DNA from: Rhizobium pisi
Lineage (GTDB): Bacteria > Pseudomonadota > Alphaproteobacteria > Rhizobiales > Rhizobiaceae
Direction of reading: 5' to 3'
Assembly (NCBI RefSeq): GCF_003938655.1
Contig: NZ_RJJT01000035.1
Span: forward strand, 1-53,747
Length of the DNA stretch: 53,747 nucleotides
The notes beneath the pieces were generated by a model, which was not told where the DNA came from, made no database searches, and saw only the letters and a program-made list of their open reading frames with translations. The stretch's first letter is position 1. Each line of letters starts with the position of its first letter. A program made the translations under genes and the position numbers. Shown here piece by piece: positions 42,803-51,665 of the stretch.

Positions 42803-43030
42803 ATGTTTACCGCGAGTTTGGTTCCGGAAGCCTATTACTGGGCGCGTTCATCAAAGCACTTCGACGGGAAGCTCACCGTCGTGCAGGTCTCGACTGTCTT
42901 CGGGGAAGAGCCCAACTACTGGACGCTTGCACTGCCTGGCACCGACCAGCACGCCATGCCGTCCGATTTTGAGATCGTCGGACCGGTGGCACCCCCGGAG
43001 AAATACCCGATGGGGCAGGCCGCCGAATAG
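42803..43030 (+). CDS. Small hypothetical protein
   Basis: A 75-residue protein with a compact, aromatic-rich sequence (YYWARSSKHFDGKLTVVQVS, then EEPNYWTLALPGTDQHAMPS). I have an impression of similar rhizobial orphan proteins with the pattern TVVxVSTVFGExPxYWT, but no function is known. A GTG at 42794 is an alternative start. No membrane segment. Confidence 0.6.
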   Translation: MFTASLVPEAYYWARSSKHFDGKLTVVQVSTVFGEEPNYWTLALPGTDQHAMPSDFEIVGPVAPPEKYPMGQAAE

Positions 43031-43236
43031 TTCTTTCGGACGCAAGCGTTCTCGGTTCCCCACAATAGAAAATAGCTCTCCTGAACGAGAAGGTTTTCGC
43101 GCATCTAGTGCGATCCAGTGCCCCGAGATGGTCGTGGACATCATATCGGACCTCTGCAATTGTGGGCTGTCGGTGGTGCTCCGAACTGTCCAAATTTCAT
43201 CTCAATCCTCGGGGTAGTCACCCAAGGAAAATCGTT

Positions 43237-43575
43237 GTGTCACGGATCCTGATTGTCGAAGACGAATTGCTCATTGCGTTCACATTGGAAGCAATGCTCG
43301 TTGAGCTAGGCCACGAGGTGGTCGGCATTGCAAGTCGGCTCGACGAGGCGTTGGAGATGGTCAAGACGACGAGGTTCGACATTGCGGTTCTTGACCTGAA
43401 GCTCGGAACCGAAAAGTCCTTCCCCGTCGCCGATCTTCTCCTCGAACTGAAGAAGGACTTCATCTTCTCGACGGGATTTGACGAGGCCGCCATGGACGGC
43501 CGCTACAGCCAGCCTGTCCTCGAAAAGCCATACGACGAGGCCCGGCTGGTCGAGTTGATCGCTCGGGCTTCGTGA
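43237..43575 (+). CDS. Single-domain response regulator
   Basis: A 112-residue receiver domain without an output domain. The acidic pocket is EDE (8-10), the phosphorylation site is Asp53 (VLDLKLG), and the switch residues are Ser in FSTGFDE and Lys in LEKPYDE. The GTG start at 43237 has AAGGAA upstream. Such stand-alone receivers act in phosphorelays or stress signalling (for example with HWE kinases in rhizobia). No histidine kinase is nearby. Confidence 0.88.
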   Translation: MSRILIVEDELLIAFTLEAMLVELGHEVVGIASRLDEALEMVKTTRFDIAVLDLKLGTEKSFPVADLLLELKKDFIFSTGFDEAAMDGRYSQPVLEKPYDEARLVELIARAS

Positions 43576-43642
43576 CGCTTTGGGAAACGGCTGCCGCCGC
43601 GGGCCTTGCCAACCCGGGCAAATCAGCTCACCTTCGCCTTCC

Positions 43643-43876
43643 ATGACCGAGATCACGCGACCGTCGGTGCCAGAGGATCATCCTGATCGTCACATCCGTT
43701 GCCAGGATGCGATCCAGTTCGCATTCGAGCATTTGTTGCGGCAGGCAGTGGCCTCCGGATGGTCGGAAAGCGAAGCTGTCGCTGCCTTCATCGACCTCGC
43801 CGACAACCACATGCTTTCGATCGCGGCGAATGACGAGACGAACAAGCTCATCGAAAGGCTGAAGCGGATGACCTGA
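43643..43876 (+). CDS. Small hypothetical protein
   Basis: A 77-residue helical protein (CQDAIQFAFEHLLRQAVASG, ESEAVAAFIDLADNHML) of a type I associate with rhizobia. No domain of known function. It lies between the response regulator and the PRC-barrel gene, all on the same strand. The start at 43643 (MTEITRPS) is chosen over an upstream frame extension from 43580, which is low in complexity. Confidence 0.6.
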   Translation: MTEITRPSVPEDHPDRHIRCQDAIQFAFEHLLRQAVASGWSESEAVAAFIDLADNHMLSIAANDETNKLIERLKRMT

Positions 43877-43969
43877 TCGGTCAACCTTCCGCTGCCGCAA
43901 GGCTCCCGACGGTCGGAACATTCGGCCCGATGCAAGATTATCCATCCTCCTATATTGGAGGAAACCATC

Positions 43970-44266
43970 ATGGACCACACCAACCACGTTCGCCTGACGA
44001 GTTCGGAACTCACTCCCGCGGTTCTCGAGGGAGCAACTATCTATGGAGCCGACGACAACAAGGTCGGCAAGGTCGACCACATCCATGTCGCTGGCGCCGG
44101 AAGCTCCGTGGTGATCGATGTCGGCGGTTTTTTGGGCATCGGGGCTAAACCCGTCGCGGTTCCCATTTCGGATCTCGAGTTCATGCGCGATGAAGACGGC
44201 GACGTCCATGCCGTCACGAACTGGACGAAAGATGAACTGAAGAACATGCCCGAACACCGCGACTGA
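43970..44266 (+). CDS. PRC-barrel domain protein
   Basis: A 98-residue protein with one PRC-barrel: TIYGADDNKVGKVDHIHVAG, then VVIDVGGFLGIGAKPVAVPI and LEFMRDEDGDV. PRC-barrels occur in photosynthetic reaction centres, RimM and many small stress proteins. TTGGAGG precedes the ATG at 43970. In rhizobia such short forms are often linked to general stress or plant association; a role here is not proven. A strong stem-loop follows the gene. Confidence 0.85.
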   Translation: MDHTNHVRLTSSELTPAVLEGATIYGADDNKVGKVDHIHVAGAGSSVVIDVGGFLGIGAKPVAVPISDLEFMRDEDGDVHAVTNWTKDELKNMPEHRD

Positions 44267-44282
44267 GTACCGCTATTCGATG

Positions 44283-44322
44283 CTTCCGCCCTGCACTATT
44301 CGTTGACGCTGCAGGGCGGAAG
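44283..44322. terminator. 13-bp perfect stem-loop after the PRC-barrel gene
   Basis: CTTCCGCCCTGCA (44283-44295) pairs perfectly with TGCAGGGCGGAAG (44310-44322) around a 14-base loop. There is no U tract. It separates the PRC-barrel gene from the next gene and may be a terminator or an mRNA-stabilising element. Confidence 0.6.
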
Positions 44323-44339
44323 GCCCATCTAACTCTTGC

Positions 44340-44969
44340 ATGACAAAACCCAAGAACAATGACGATGCGGAGCTGATTAAGGAGTGGCCGTTGCCGCCTG
44401 CGGCTACGCTCGGATCATCCGTCCGCGCGAAGGGAATTCTCCTGGAAGTTCGCGCTCGATTGCCTTCAACAGTGCGAAAATCGCTCGATATCGAGGCGGG
44501 TGTTTTAATCCTGGCTATGTCGGAGACCTCCAGGATCGAGTTCCGCGCTGCTTCGGCGGTCGTTGCCAACACACTTGAAGGCATTGAAATACTACCCGTG
44601 ATCCCTCGGGAGATTGAGGACATTTTGACGATGTCGACGACTGAGAGGCATCGTTGGCTCAATGACGGCCGCTTACCCAGCGCAGGGACGCGCACCGTCA
44701 AGCTGCGAGGGCGCGCGAAGAAGATTACCTTCCACGTTTTCGACCCACGAGTCGTGGAGGACATCCTCGACCGAGACTTGGTCACCGTCTGGCGTGAAGA
44801 GGACGCCGAAGCTGCGGCCGAGAATAGACGGCGGGCGGCCCTTAAGGCGAAGCTCACGCGTTCGCTACGGAGTGGCAAAACACCTTCGACCAAGGGAAAC
44901 ACTGACGATGCTTCCCGTCCGAACTTGAGCGGCTGGGACGAGTTCGGGCGCGACGGACTCCTCCGCTAG
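44340..44969 (+). CDS. Hypothetical protein
   Basis: A 209-residue soluble protein that I do not recognise. The middle (SVRAKGILLEVRARLPSTVR, VRKSLDIEAGVLILAMSE) has some resemblance to a swapped-hairpin or AbrB-like beta unit, and the C terminus is a long basic helix (AEAAAENRRRAALKAKLTRS). The ribosome site is weak. It is convergent with the NUDIX gene, with only 1 base between the stop codons. Confidence 0.55.
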   Translation: MTKPKNNDDAELIKEWPLPPAATLGSSVRAKGILLEVRARLPSTVRKSLDIEAGVLILAMSETSRIEFRAASAVVANTLEGIEILPVIPREIEDILTMSTTERHRWLNDGRLPSAGTRTVKLRGRAKKITFHVFDPRVVEDILDRDLVTVWREEDAEAAAENRRRAALKAKLTRSLRSGKTPSTKGNTDDASRPNLSGWDEFGRDGLLR

Positions 44970-44970
44970 T

Positions 44971-45408
44971 TTAGGAAAACAGGGCCGAAACCGGATAAGG
45001 CAGCGCAAGGGATGGCATGTCCTCTTTGGCAAAATATCGAAGCGACTTTGTTTCGGCATCCGTCCACACGCCTCCGCCCTGAAACACTTGGCATTTGAAC
45101 AGGGTCACGACATACTCAACTTGATGACCATTCGGGTAGGTGTATCTGAACTGATGTCCGCCGAACACGCTGACAATGCTGGTTGAAGAGACCGTTAGGC
45201 CAGTCTCTTCCAAAACCTCTCGAATGACAGCCTCCTCCGGCGCCTCGCCAGGCTCGATTGCACCAGCCGGCAAACTCCACCTTTCCCCTGATGTCTTCTC
45301 TTGGAGGAGCAAATTGCCTGCATGGTCATGAATGACAGCGGCAACTGAGGGAAGCAGAAGTAGGCGGTTTCCAATCAAACCGCGAAGCTCCATTGCATAC
45401 GATGTCAT
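44971..45408 (-). CDS. NUDIX hydrolase
   Basis: A 145-residue protein with a full NUDIX box, GAIEPGEAPEEAVIREVLEE followed by TGL, which holds the metal-binding glutamates. It hydrolyses a nucleoside diphosphate linked to another group; the substrate cannot be read from the box. The N-terminal MELRGLIGNRLLLLPSVAAV is usual for rhizobial members. It stands alone between the accessory small genes and the SOS mutagenesis operon. An alternative start is the internal ATG at MELRG. Confidence 0.9.
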   Translation of the reverse strand: MTSYAMELRGLIGNRLLLLPSVAAVIHDHAGNLLLQEKTSGERWSLPAGAIEPGEAPEEAVIREVLEETGLTVSSTSIVSVFGGHQFRYTYPNGHQVEYVVTLFKCQVFQGGGVWTDAETKSLRYFAKEDMPSLALPYPVSALFS

Positions 45409-45528
45409 TCATGCGCTCGCTTTGGATTAGAATGCTCATAGTGTTTGCCGAAAGAGCCTCTGGCAAGGCAATCGGCGAGCGTATCTCGCGTTTTCGTGAC
45501 GGTGCCGAAGCAAGCTAGCCAGAGGAGA

Positions 45529-48500
45529 CTAATGGAAATTCCTCGCCTTCACCTTCAGGGTGTCGATGTGGAGATCCGGAATGAAGATGTTCCTCGGCTT
45601 TGCGGCCGCCACCGTATCCCGCGAATCCGGGGCTCCCGGCGAGCCGTGGGCGAACTCATCTCCCCTGCCCGTCGGCAGCCGGAATTCGGCGTCGCGGTCG
45701 GCCAGCCCGGAGAGATCGCCGGACAGGTCGAAGGCTTGCTGGGCAACAAGATGAACGACGTCGCCTTCGCGCTGAATTCTCCCATTAATCGCTATCATCG
45801 ATGCCCCGAGGACGACGCGTCGGCGCTGCTCGAAGAGCTTGGGCCAGACGACCACGTTGGCCGGACCGGTCTCGTCCTCGATCGTCATGAAGATGACGCC
45901 CTTGGCGCTGCCGGGTCTCTGCCGGACGAGAACGAGGCCAGCGGTCATCAACCAGCGACCATCCCGCGCGTTCATGGCTTGCGCGCAAGTGACGATCTGG
46001 CGCTCCGTCAAGGCCTTCCGAAGGAATGCGACGGGGTGTTCGCGTAGCGTCAGCCCAATATGACTGTAGTCCTGGACAACGTTGTGCCCTTCCGTCATTT
46101 GACGGAGGGCGACGTCGGGTTCCTGCTGCTCGGCGATCGCCCTCGCCTCGCGTTCCGAGGCGGCTGCAAAGAGCGGAAGCGGTTCGTCACGCAGGGCCTT
46201 GATCGCCCACAAGGCGTCGCGCCGCGGAAGTCCCAGCGACGGCAGGAAGGCGTCTGCCTCGGCGAGCTCGACCAGAGAAGCCACCGGAACACCGGACCGT
46301 CGCCACATGTCGTCAACGCTTTCAAACGACTGATCCATGCGGGCAGCGACGATACGAGCGGCAGCGGCAGCGGCAAGGCCGCGCACCATGCGCATCCCGA
46401 GGCGGACAGCGTGACGGTCTGTATCGCCGATACGCTCGAGCGTGCAGTCCCACCGGGAATTGTTGACGCAGACGGGCCGAATCTCGACGCCGTGGTTCCG
46501 AGCACAGCCGACAATCTGGGCCGGCGCGTAAAATCCCATCGGCTGGGAGTTTAGCAGCGCCGCGCAGAAGACGTCCGGGTGGTGGCATTTCACATAGTTG
46601 GAGGCATAGGCGATCAAGGCGAACGACGCCGCATGGGATTCCGGGAACCCATAACTGCCGAATCCTTCAAGCTGGCTGAAGGTCTTCTCGGCAAACTCGG
46701 CCGTGTAGCCATTCTTGATCATGCCGGACACGAGCTTATCCTTGAAGCGCGAGACGCCGCCAGTGAACTTGAAGGTCGCCATCGATTTTCGAAGCTGGTC
46801 GGCCTCGCCGCCGGTGAAGCCGGCGCAGACCATCGCGACCTTCATCGCCGACTCCTGGAAGAGCGGAACGCCGAGGGTCTTTCCGAGGACGGCCTCCAGT
46901 TCCGGCGTCGGATAGACGACCGCCTCCTTGCCTTCCCGGCGGCGGAGATAGGGATGCACCATGTCGCCCTGGATCGGACCAGGCCGGACGATTGCAACCT
47001 GAATGACCAAATCATAAAACGTCCGCGGCTTGAGCCGCGGCAGCATCGCCATTTGTGCTCGGGACTCGATCTGGAACGTCCCCAAAGTGTCCGCTTTCCG
47101 GATCATCGCATAGGTCGTCGGATCCTCCTGGGGGATCTTCGCCAGGTCAAGGTCTTCGTCCTTGTGTTCTCGGATGAGGTCGAAGGCCTTTGCCATGCAG
47201 GTCAGCATGCCGAGCGCCAGCACGTCGACCTTCATCATGTGGAGCGCCTCGACGTCGTCCTTGTCCCATTCGATTACCTGCCGGTCGACCATTGCGGCGG
47301 GTTCGATCGGAACGAGATCGTCGAGACGGTCATGCGTCAGGACGAAGCCGCCTGGATGCTGCCCCAGATGCCGAGGAGCGCCCATGAGCTGCTGCGCAAG
47401 CTTGAGGGTCAACGCCAGACGGCGGTCTTCCGGGTTCAAGCCCTGCTCTCGAAGACTGCGGTCGCTGACCAGCTCCTCCGACCATGCCCACATGCCCGAG
47501 GACAAGGCCTTTATGAGATCCTCGGGCAGCCCTAATGCCTTTCCGACATCCCTGATCGCGCCCTTGGCACGATATCGCGTGACCGTCGAACAAAGCGCGG
47601 CCCTGTCCTTGCCGTAGGTCTTGTAGATCCATTGAATGACCTCCTCGCGGCGTTCGTGTTCGAAATCGACGTCGATGTCCGGCGGCTCGTCGCGCTCCTG
47701 GGAGACGAAGCGCTCAAACAGAAGGTCGTTGGTCGAGGGGTCGATGCTGGTGATGCCAAGGATATAGCAGACAGCCGAATTCGCGGCCGACCCCCGCCCC
47801 TGACAGAGGATGCCTTGAGACCGGGCAAAGCGGACGATCGAAAAGACAGTTAGGAAGTATGGAGCGTATTTCATTGTCCGGATCAGATCGAGCTCGTGAC
47901 GGACGATTTTAAGAACCTCCGGCGGCAGGCCTTCCGGATAGCGGTTGGGCACACATTCCCAGACATAGTGCTCGAGGGATTCCTGCGGGGTCTTGTCTGG
48001 GAGGATCACCTCCTCGGGGTACTGGTAGGTCAGTTCCTCCAGCGAGAACCGGCAGCGGCCGACGATCTCAATCGTTCTCGCCAGCGCCTCGCGGTATCGT
48101 GGAAACAGTCTCTCCATTTCATCGGGTGGCTTGAGGTAGCGGTCGGCATGCCTTTCTCTCTCGAAGCCGACGTCGTCGATGGTAGTATTATTGCGGATGC
48201 AAGTGACGATGTCCTGGAGCTGCCGCCTCGAAGGCTCGTGGAAAAGTACGTCATTGGTGACAACCGTCTTCACTCGGTGCTTGACGGCTATGTTCGACAA
48301 CGCGTGCAGCCTCAACTGGTCGTTCGGACGGCGCCGGAGACAGAGCGAGACGTACGCCCTGTCCCCGAAGATCTCCGCCATCTTGCGAAGCTGGACGGCG
48401 CAGGCTTCATCCGGGAGGTCGGGCACAAGGATACCGAGGAGGCCTTCAGAATAGAGGGCGACGTCGTCAAGGTTCAGGATGCAGTTCGCCTTGCCACCCC

Positions 48501-48792
48501 TGCCCTTGCCGAGCGTCAGCAAACGGGTTAGGCGCGAATAAGCCGCACGATCCGTGGGAAAGACGAGGATCGACATGCCGTCCTGCAGATCGAGCCGGCA
48601 GCCGACGACGAGGCGGACGCCCGTCGCGCGGGATGCTTCCAGCGCTCTGACGATGCCTGCCAGAGAGTTTCGGTCGACCACGCCGAGAGCTTCGATGCCG
48701 AATTCCTTGGCGGTCGCGAAGAGCTCGTCGGCAGAGGACGCGCCGCGAAGGAAGCTAAAGTGCGTCGTGACCTGAAGCTCGGCATATCTCAT
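45529..48792 (-). CDS. imuC: Error-prone DNA polymerase DnaE2 (ImuC)
   Basis: A 1087-residue C-family polymerase. An N-terminal PHP domain (QVTTHFSFLRGASSADELF) is followed by the palm with the catalytic aspartates PDIDVDFEHERR, thumb and fingers with FQESAMKVAMVCAGFTGGEA, and a C-terminal OB fold. It is shorter than the replicative DnaE (about 1160), as is usual for DnaE2. The ATG at 48792 overlaps the imuB stop (ATGA), so the two are coupled; the longer frame from 48816 is rejected. With ImuA and ImuB it makes the SOS mutasome for translesion synthesis. Confidence 0.95.
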   Translation of the reverse strand: MRYAELQVTTHFSFLRGASSADELFATAKEFGIEALGVVDRNSLAGIVRALEASRATGVRLVVGCRLDLQDGMSILVFPTDRAAYSRLTRLLTLGKGRGGKANCILNLDDVALYSEGLLGILVPDLPDEACAVQLRKMAEIFGDRAYVSLCLRRRPNDQLRLHALSNIAVKHRVKTVVTNDVLFHEPSRRQLQDIVTCIRNNTTIDDVGFERERHADRYLKPPDEMERLFPRYREALARTIEIVGRCRFSLEELTYQYPEEVILPDKTPQESLEHYVWECVPNRYPEGLPPEVLKIVRHELDLIRTMKYAPYFLTVFSIVRFARSQGILCQGRGSAANSAVCYILGITSIDPSTNDLLFERFVSQERDEPPDIDVDFEHERREEVIQWIYKTYGKDRAALCSTVTRYRAKGAIRDVGKALGLPEDLIKALSSGMWAWSEELVSDRSLREQGLNPEDRRLALTLKLAQQLMGAPRHLGQHPGGFVLTHDRLDDLVPIEPAAMVDRQVIEWDKDDVEALHMMKVDVLALGMLTCMAKAFDLIREHKDEDLDLAKIPQEDPTTYAMIRKADTLGTFQIESRAQMAMLPRLKPRTFYDLVIQVAIVRPGPIQGDMVHPYLRRREGKEAVVYPTPELEAVLGKTLGVPLFQESAMKVAMVCAGFTGGEADQLRKSMATFKFTGGVSRFKDKLVSGMIKNGYTAEFAEKTFSQLEGFGSYGFPESHAASFALIAYASNYVKCHHPDVFCAALLNSQPMGFYAPAQIVGCARNHGVEIRPVCVNNSRWDCTLERIGDTDRHAVRLGMRMVRGLAAAAAARIVAARMDQSFESVDDMWRRSGVPVASLVELAEADAFLPSLGLPRRDALWAIKALRDEPLPLFAAASEREARAIAEQQEPDVALRQMTEGHNVVQDYSHIGLTLREHPVAFLRKALTERQIVTCAQAMNARDGRWLMTAGLVLVRQRPGSAKGVIFMTIEDETGPANVVVWPKLFEQRRRVVLGASMIAINGRIQREGDVVHLVAQQAFDLSGDLSGLADRDAEFRLPTGRGDEFAHGSPGAPDSRDTVAAAKPRNIFIPDLHIDTLKVKARNFH

Positions 48793-50300
48793 CCGAATAT
48801 CCCGTGCATGAACCACTTATGGGAGCCCGTTTCGGGATCGATGCCGTCGCCGGAGCGAAAGATCCAATATCGTTCGCCGATCTCGTTTTCGATGACGAAG
48901 TAGTCCCGCACCGCCTCTAGCTCGCTGTCGCGCATCCACCATTCGCCGAACACGCGCTCCGGGCCATCCGCGCGTTTCACGCGATGGCGCTTGCCGCGCC
49001 ACGTGATGCTGGCCGGCGGATGATCCGGCAGCAGGGCTATCGCCTCGATCGGATCCGGACGCGCAAACAGCCGCACCGGCCGTCGCCAATGGTGAACCCA
49101 ATCTTCCGTCACGTCCTCGCCGACGGCGGCGATCCGCTGGACGCTACGCTCCGGAACGTCGGACGCGACTGGCGCGACCCGGTAGACGCGCTGGCCTCGA
49201 TTGCCGAAGACGTCGATCAGCGGCGTGATGTCGGCGTCCTCGTCATCGACAAGCGAGGACGCCTTCTGCTTCTCCTCGAGCGGTTCCGACATCACCGCGA
49301 CGAGGGTCAGCTTCTCGATCCCGTAACCCGGCTCGATCCTTTCCGTCCGGTCGCGGAACAGTTTCGTCAGCCAGGCGACGTCTCGCGCGGGTTTGGCGGT
49401 GCCCGCTCTGATCGCTTGTCTGGTTCCGTCCACCTTCTCGACGATGAGATCGGTCCGACGGACGCCAAGACCCTTGCGCTGAAGTTCGGCGACGAGTTGA
49501 ACGACCAGCCGTCCGACATACTTGTTGATCGTCTCCGCCGCGCCGATCGGTTCGGCGAATGATCGACTGACCTCGACGAGTTCCGGGCTACGAATGGGAT
49601 CTATTGGTTCGCAGACGCGACCGAACATCTGGTCGAGACGGCGACCCACTTCCGGTCCGAAGCGAAGCGCCAAGGGAGCGCGCGGCGTCGCCGAAAGCTC
49701 CCCTATTGTCCGAAAGCCTAAAGTGCGCAGATCGCTCACGATCTTCTCGGGCAGCCGCAGCAGCGAGATCGGAAGGCGTTCGACGGCCCGGATAGTCTCC
49801 CCACTCGGGACGACGACGGTTTCCCGGTTGATGGCGCGGGCGCATGCGTGGGCGGCACCCCATGTGTCCGCTATGGCGACCCGTATTGTCAGGCCCTTGG
49901 CGCGGAAGCGGTTGGCGATGCTCGTCAACATCCGCTCCTCGCCGCCCTGTAGGTGGTCAGCGCCCTCCGTATCCATGACGATGCCGTCCGGCGGATCGAT
50001 GGCGACGATCGGCGAATACTGGCTGAGCGCCCACATGGTGATCCGCTCGAGCGCCGCTGCATCGGCGGCGGCATCGGCGTCGATCATCCGGAGACCCTGG
50101 AAGAGCGCCTGCGCCTTGGCGGCCGGCGTGCCCACATGAACGCCAGCCTTTCTGGCCGCGGGATCGGCGGCCGACACCCAGCGTTTGGAACCGCTCTTCG
50201 AAATGATGGCGATCGCCTCCTCAACGGGAATGGCGGGATCGGCCCGCCTGATCCTGTCCGTCGGCAGATCGGGAAAGAATATCGATACAACCCTCGGCAT
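48789..50300 (-). CDS. imuB: ImuB, inactive Y-family polymerase homolog
   Basis: A 503-residue Y-family-like protein beginning PRVVSIFFPDLPTDRIRRAD. The catalytic carboxylates of DinB (the DMDAFYASVE region) are absent, which is the ImuB hallmark; it acts as the scaffold that links ImuA, DnaE2 and the beta clamp. Further landmarks are ALSQYSPIVAIDPPDGIVMD and the helix-hairpin-helix part ELSATPRAPLALRFGPEVGR. Its start overlaps the end of imuA by 80 bases and its stop overlaps the imuC start by 4 bases, so the three-gene operon is tightly coupled. Confidence 0.94.
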   Translation of the reverse strand: MPRVVSIFFPDLPTDRIRRADPAIPVEEAIAIISKSGSKRWVSAADPAARKAGVHVGTPAAKAQALFQGLRMIDADAAADAAALERITMWALSQYSPIVAIDPPDGIVMDTEGADHLQGGEERMLTSIANRFRAKGLTIRVAIADTWGAAHACARAINRETVVVPSGETIRAVERLPISLLRLPEKIVSDLRTLGFRTIGELSATPRAPLALRFGPEVGRRLDQMFGRVCEPIDPIRSPELVEVSRSFAEPIGAAETINKYVGRLVVQLVAELQRKGLGVRRTDLIVEKVDGTRQAIRAGTAKPARDVAWLTKLFRDRTERIEPGYGIEKLTLVAVMSEPLEEKQKASSLVDDEDADITPLIDVFGNRGQRVYRVAPVASDVPERSVQRIAAVGEDVTEDWVHHWRRPVRLFARPDPIEAIALLPDHPPASITWRGKRHRVKRADGPERVFGEWWMRDSELEAVRDYFVIENEIGERYWIFRSGDGIDPETGSHKWFMHGIFG

Positions 50301-50979
50301 TGCAGGCTCCTACTTCGAACTCGGCGCACTCACCCGCTTTCACCCTCATCAGTTCCAGAAGCCACCTCGCCCGCCCGACCCCCGGAACTGGCAGCTCCTC
50401 GCTCGGAATGACGCTCACCCTCCAGCGCGTGGTCGACGCCGTCGGCTGGCCAAAGTCACTGGCCTCGGTCTGCCGCCGCCATCGCCGGACAACCAAGGCC
50501 ATGGTGCCGCTCTTCTCGGCTGCGAGTTGCAGTCGCCGGGACGCCGCCATCGGAAGCCGGACGATCTCGCCGATCACCGCGCCGAGGCCGCCGTATGAAA
50601 GGCCCTCCTCCATGTTCGCAAGGACGTCCTCTTCCCTATCGGACTCGACGAAGACGACTCGGTTCGGATGCAAACCCGCCTGCGCCAGGGCCGGAAAGAA
50701 CAGGTCAGGACGTGTCAGGCACCAGACGACCTTGCCTTTGGTGCGAGCGGCGATCCCGGCCACGAACAGAGCGGCCGCCGCCCCGTCGACGGTGCCGGCC
50801 CCGCCGCCGGCACACTCGTGCAGCGCCCCATAGGCCAATCCGCCGCCCGGAAGCCGCTCGTCGATCTGCGCCACGCCGAAAGGCAAAACGCCTCGGTTGC
50901 GCCGATTGGCGCTTTCAAGGTGCGCGATCTGCTGGCGCAGACCGTCTAGGACGGCGTTTCGGGCGACGGCTGGGTTCAT
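50221..50979 (-). CDS. imuA: ImuA, SOS mutasome accessory protein
   Basis: A 252-residue RecA/SulA-like protein (INR-type): FGVAQIDERLPGGGLAYGAL near the N terminus, and VVWCLTRPDLFFPALAQAGL then VVFVESDREEDVLANMEEGL later. The ATG at 50979 follows AAGGAGAT; the longer frame from 51045 is rejected because it would overlap the LexA box. ImuA interacts with ImuB and is needed for damage-induced mutagenesis. It is the first gene of the imuABC operon. Confidence 0.92.
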   Translation of the reverse strand: MNPAVARNAVLDGLRQQIAHLESANRRNRGVLPFGVAQIDERLPGGGLAYGALHECAGGGAGTVDGAAAALFVAGIAARTKGKVVWCLTRPDLFFPALAQAGLHPNRVVFVESDREEDVLANMEEGLSYGGLGAVIGEIVRLPMAASRRLQLAAEKSGTMALVVRRWRRQTEASDFGQPTASTTRWRVSVIPSEELPVPGVGRARWLLELMRVKAGECAEFEVGACNAEGCIDILSRSADGQDQAGRSRHSR

Positions 50980-51026
50980 GATCTCCTTCGACGGCAACCC
51001 GTTTTCAGCTTGAGTAACAGCAATAT

Positions 51027-51041
51027 GTTCTGTATTTGTTC
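51027..51041. promoter_or_regulatory. LexA box (alphaproteobacterial SOS operator)
   Basis: GTTC, TGTATTT, GTTC: an exact GTTC-N7-GTTC direct repeat, the LexA operator of Rhizobiales. It lies 48 bases upstream of the imuA start, in the gap between imuA and the divergent zinc-ribbon-like gene, so it could control both directions. Confidence 0.88.
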
Positions 51042-51128
51042 TCAAGAGATAAATGAGTCAATGTGCATATGACCCGCTGAGGTTGAGCACGGGTGCAAAG
51101 CAAAAAAATCGTCAGCAGATTCAATCGG

Positions 51129-51418
51129 ATGATGAGGAAGGAATATTTTCGTATGCGCCGAACGCGGCTTGTGGACGATGCGGTCCCGACACTGAAAGAT
51201 CACAAGGTCCCCGTGGTCGAACTCATCTGCCGTATCTGCGATCGCCCTTGTGCGCACGAGCGCCGGTTGTTGGTGAAAACGTTTGGCGCGAGCGCGTCAC
51301 CTTCGCGGAAATCCGCCGGCGCATGGCCATGGGCTGTGAGCGGATGCAGACGACCATGGGTGACAAGTGTGGGGCACACTTCCCATGTTTAAGTGACGGT
51401 CTCGCTGATGGAAGCTAG
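51129..51418 (+). pseudogene. Frameshifted small zinc-ribbon-like protein gene
   Basis: One frame gives LKDHKVPVVELICRICDRPC then AHERRLLVKTFGA; another continues VTFAEIRRRMAMGCERMQTT, then GDKCGAHFPCL, to the TAG at 51416-51418. Joined, they make a plausible protein of about 95 residues with a CxxC pair at one end and two cysteines at the other. The shift lies near 51291, where GGCGCGAGCGCGTC has two extra bases (or one lost). It is divergent from imuA, with the LexA box between, and ends 3 bases before the dinB remnant. Confidence 0.6.
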
Positions 51419-51421
51419 AGA

Positions 51422-51550
51422 ATGACAGGCGAAGACAACCGCGAGCGGCCGCGCAAGATCGTGCATGTCGACATGGACGCCTCCTACGCATCGGTCGAGC
51501 AGCGCGACAATCCCGGATCGACGAGGCTGGGAAAGCCCGGAATTATGTAG
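51422..51550 (+). pseudogene. dinB: Truncated DNA polymerase IV (dinB) start
   Basis: The ATG at 51422 opens MTGEDNRERPRKIVHVDMDA, followed by SYASVEQRDNP, the start of Y-family polymerase IV with the first metal-binding aspartates. The Phe of the usual DAFYASVE is Ser. After 42 codons a TAG stops the frame, and the palm, fingers and little-finger domains are absent. It lies 3 bases after the zinc-ribbon-like gene and opposite to imuABC. The rest of the gene was probably replaced by the LysR/SDR segment that begins here. Confidence 0.85.
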
Positions 51551-51665
51551 CAATGCCACCAACCAAAAGCCCTGCGGCGCTGACAGCTTTGGGCCAAAGC
51601 GCGGCCGGTGGTCATCGTCCGCAATGCCTCAATTGCGGACTTCAGATCCATTCGACACGAAATCG

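Noticed and set aside
46579..47535. 318-codon frame on the + strand
   Set aside because: Antisense to dnaE2; no domain or ribosome site.
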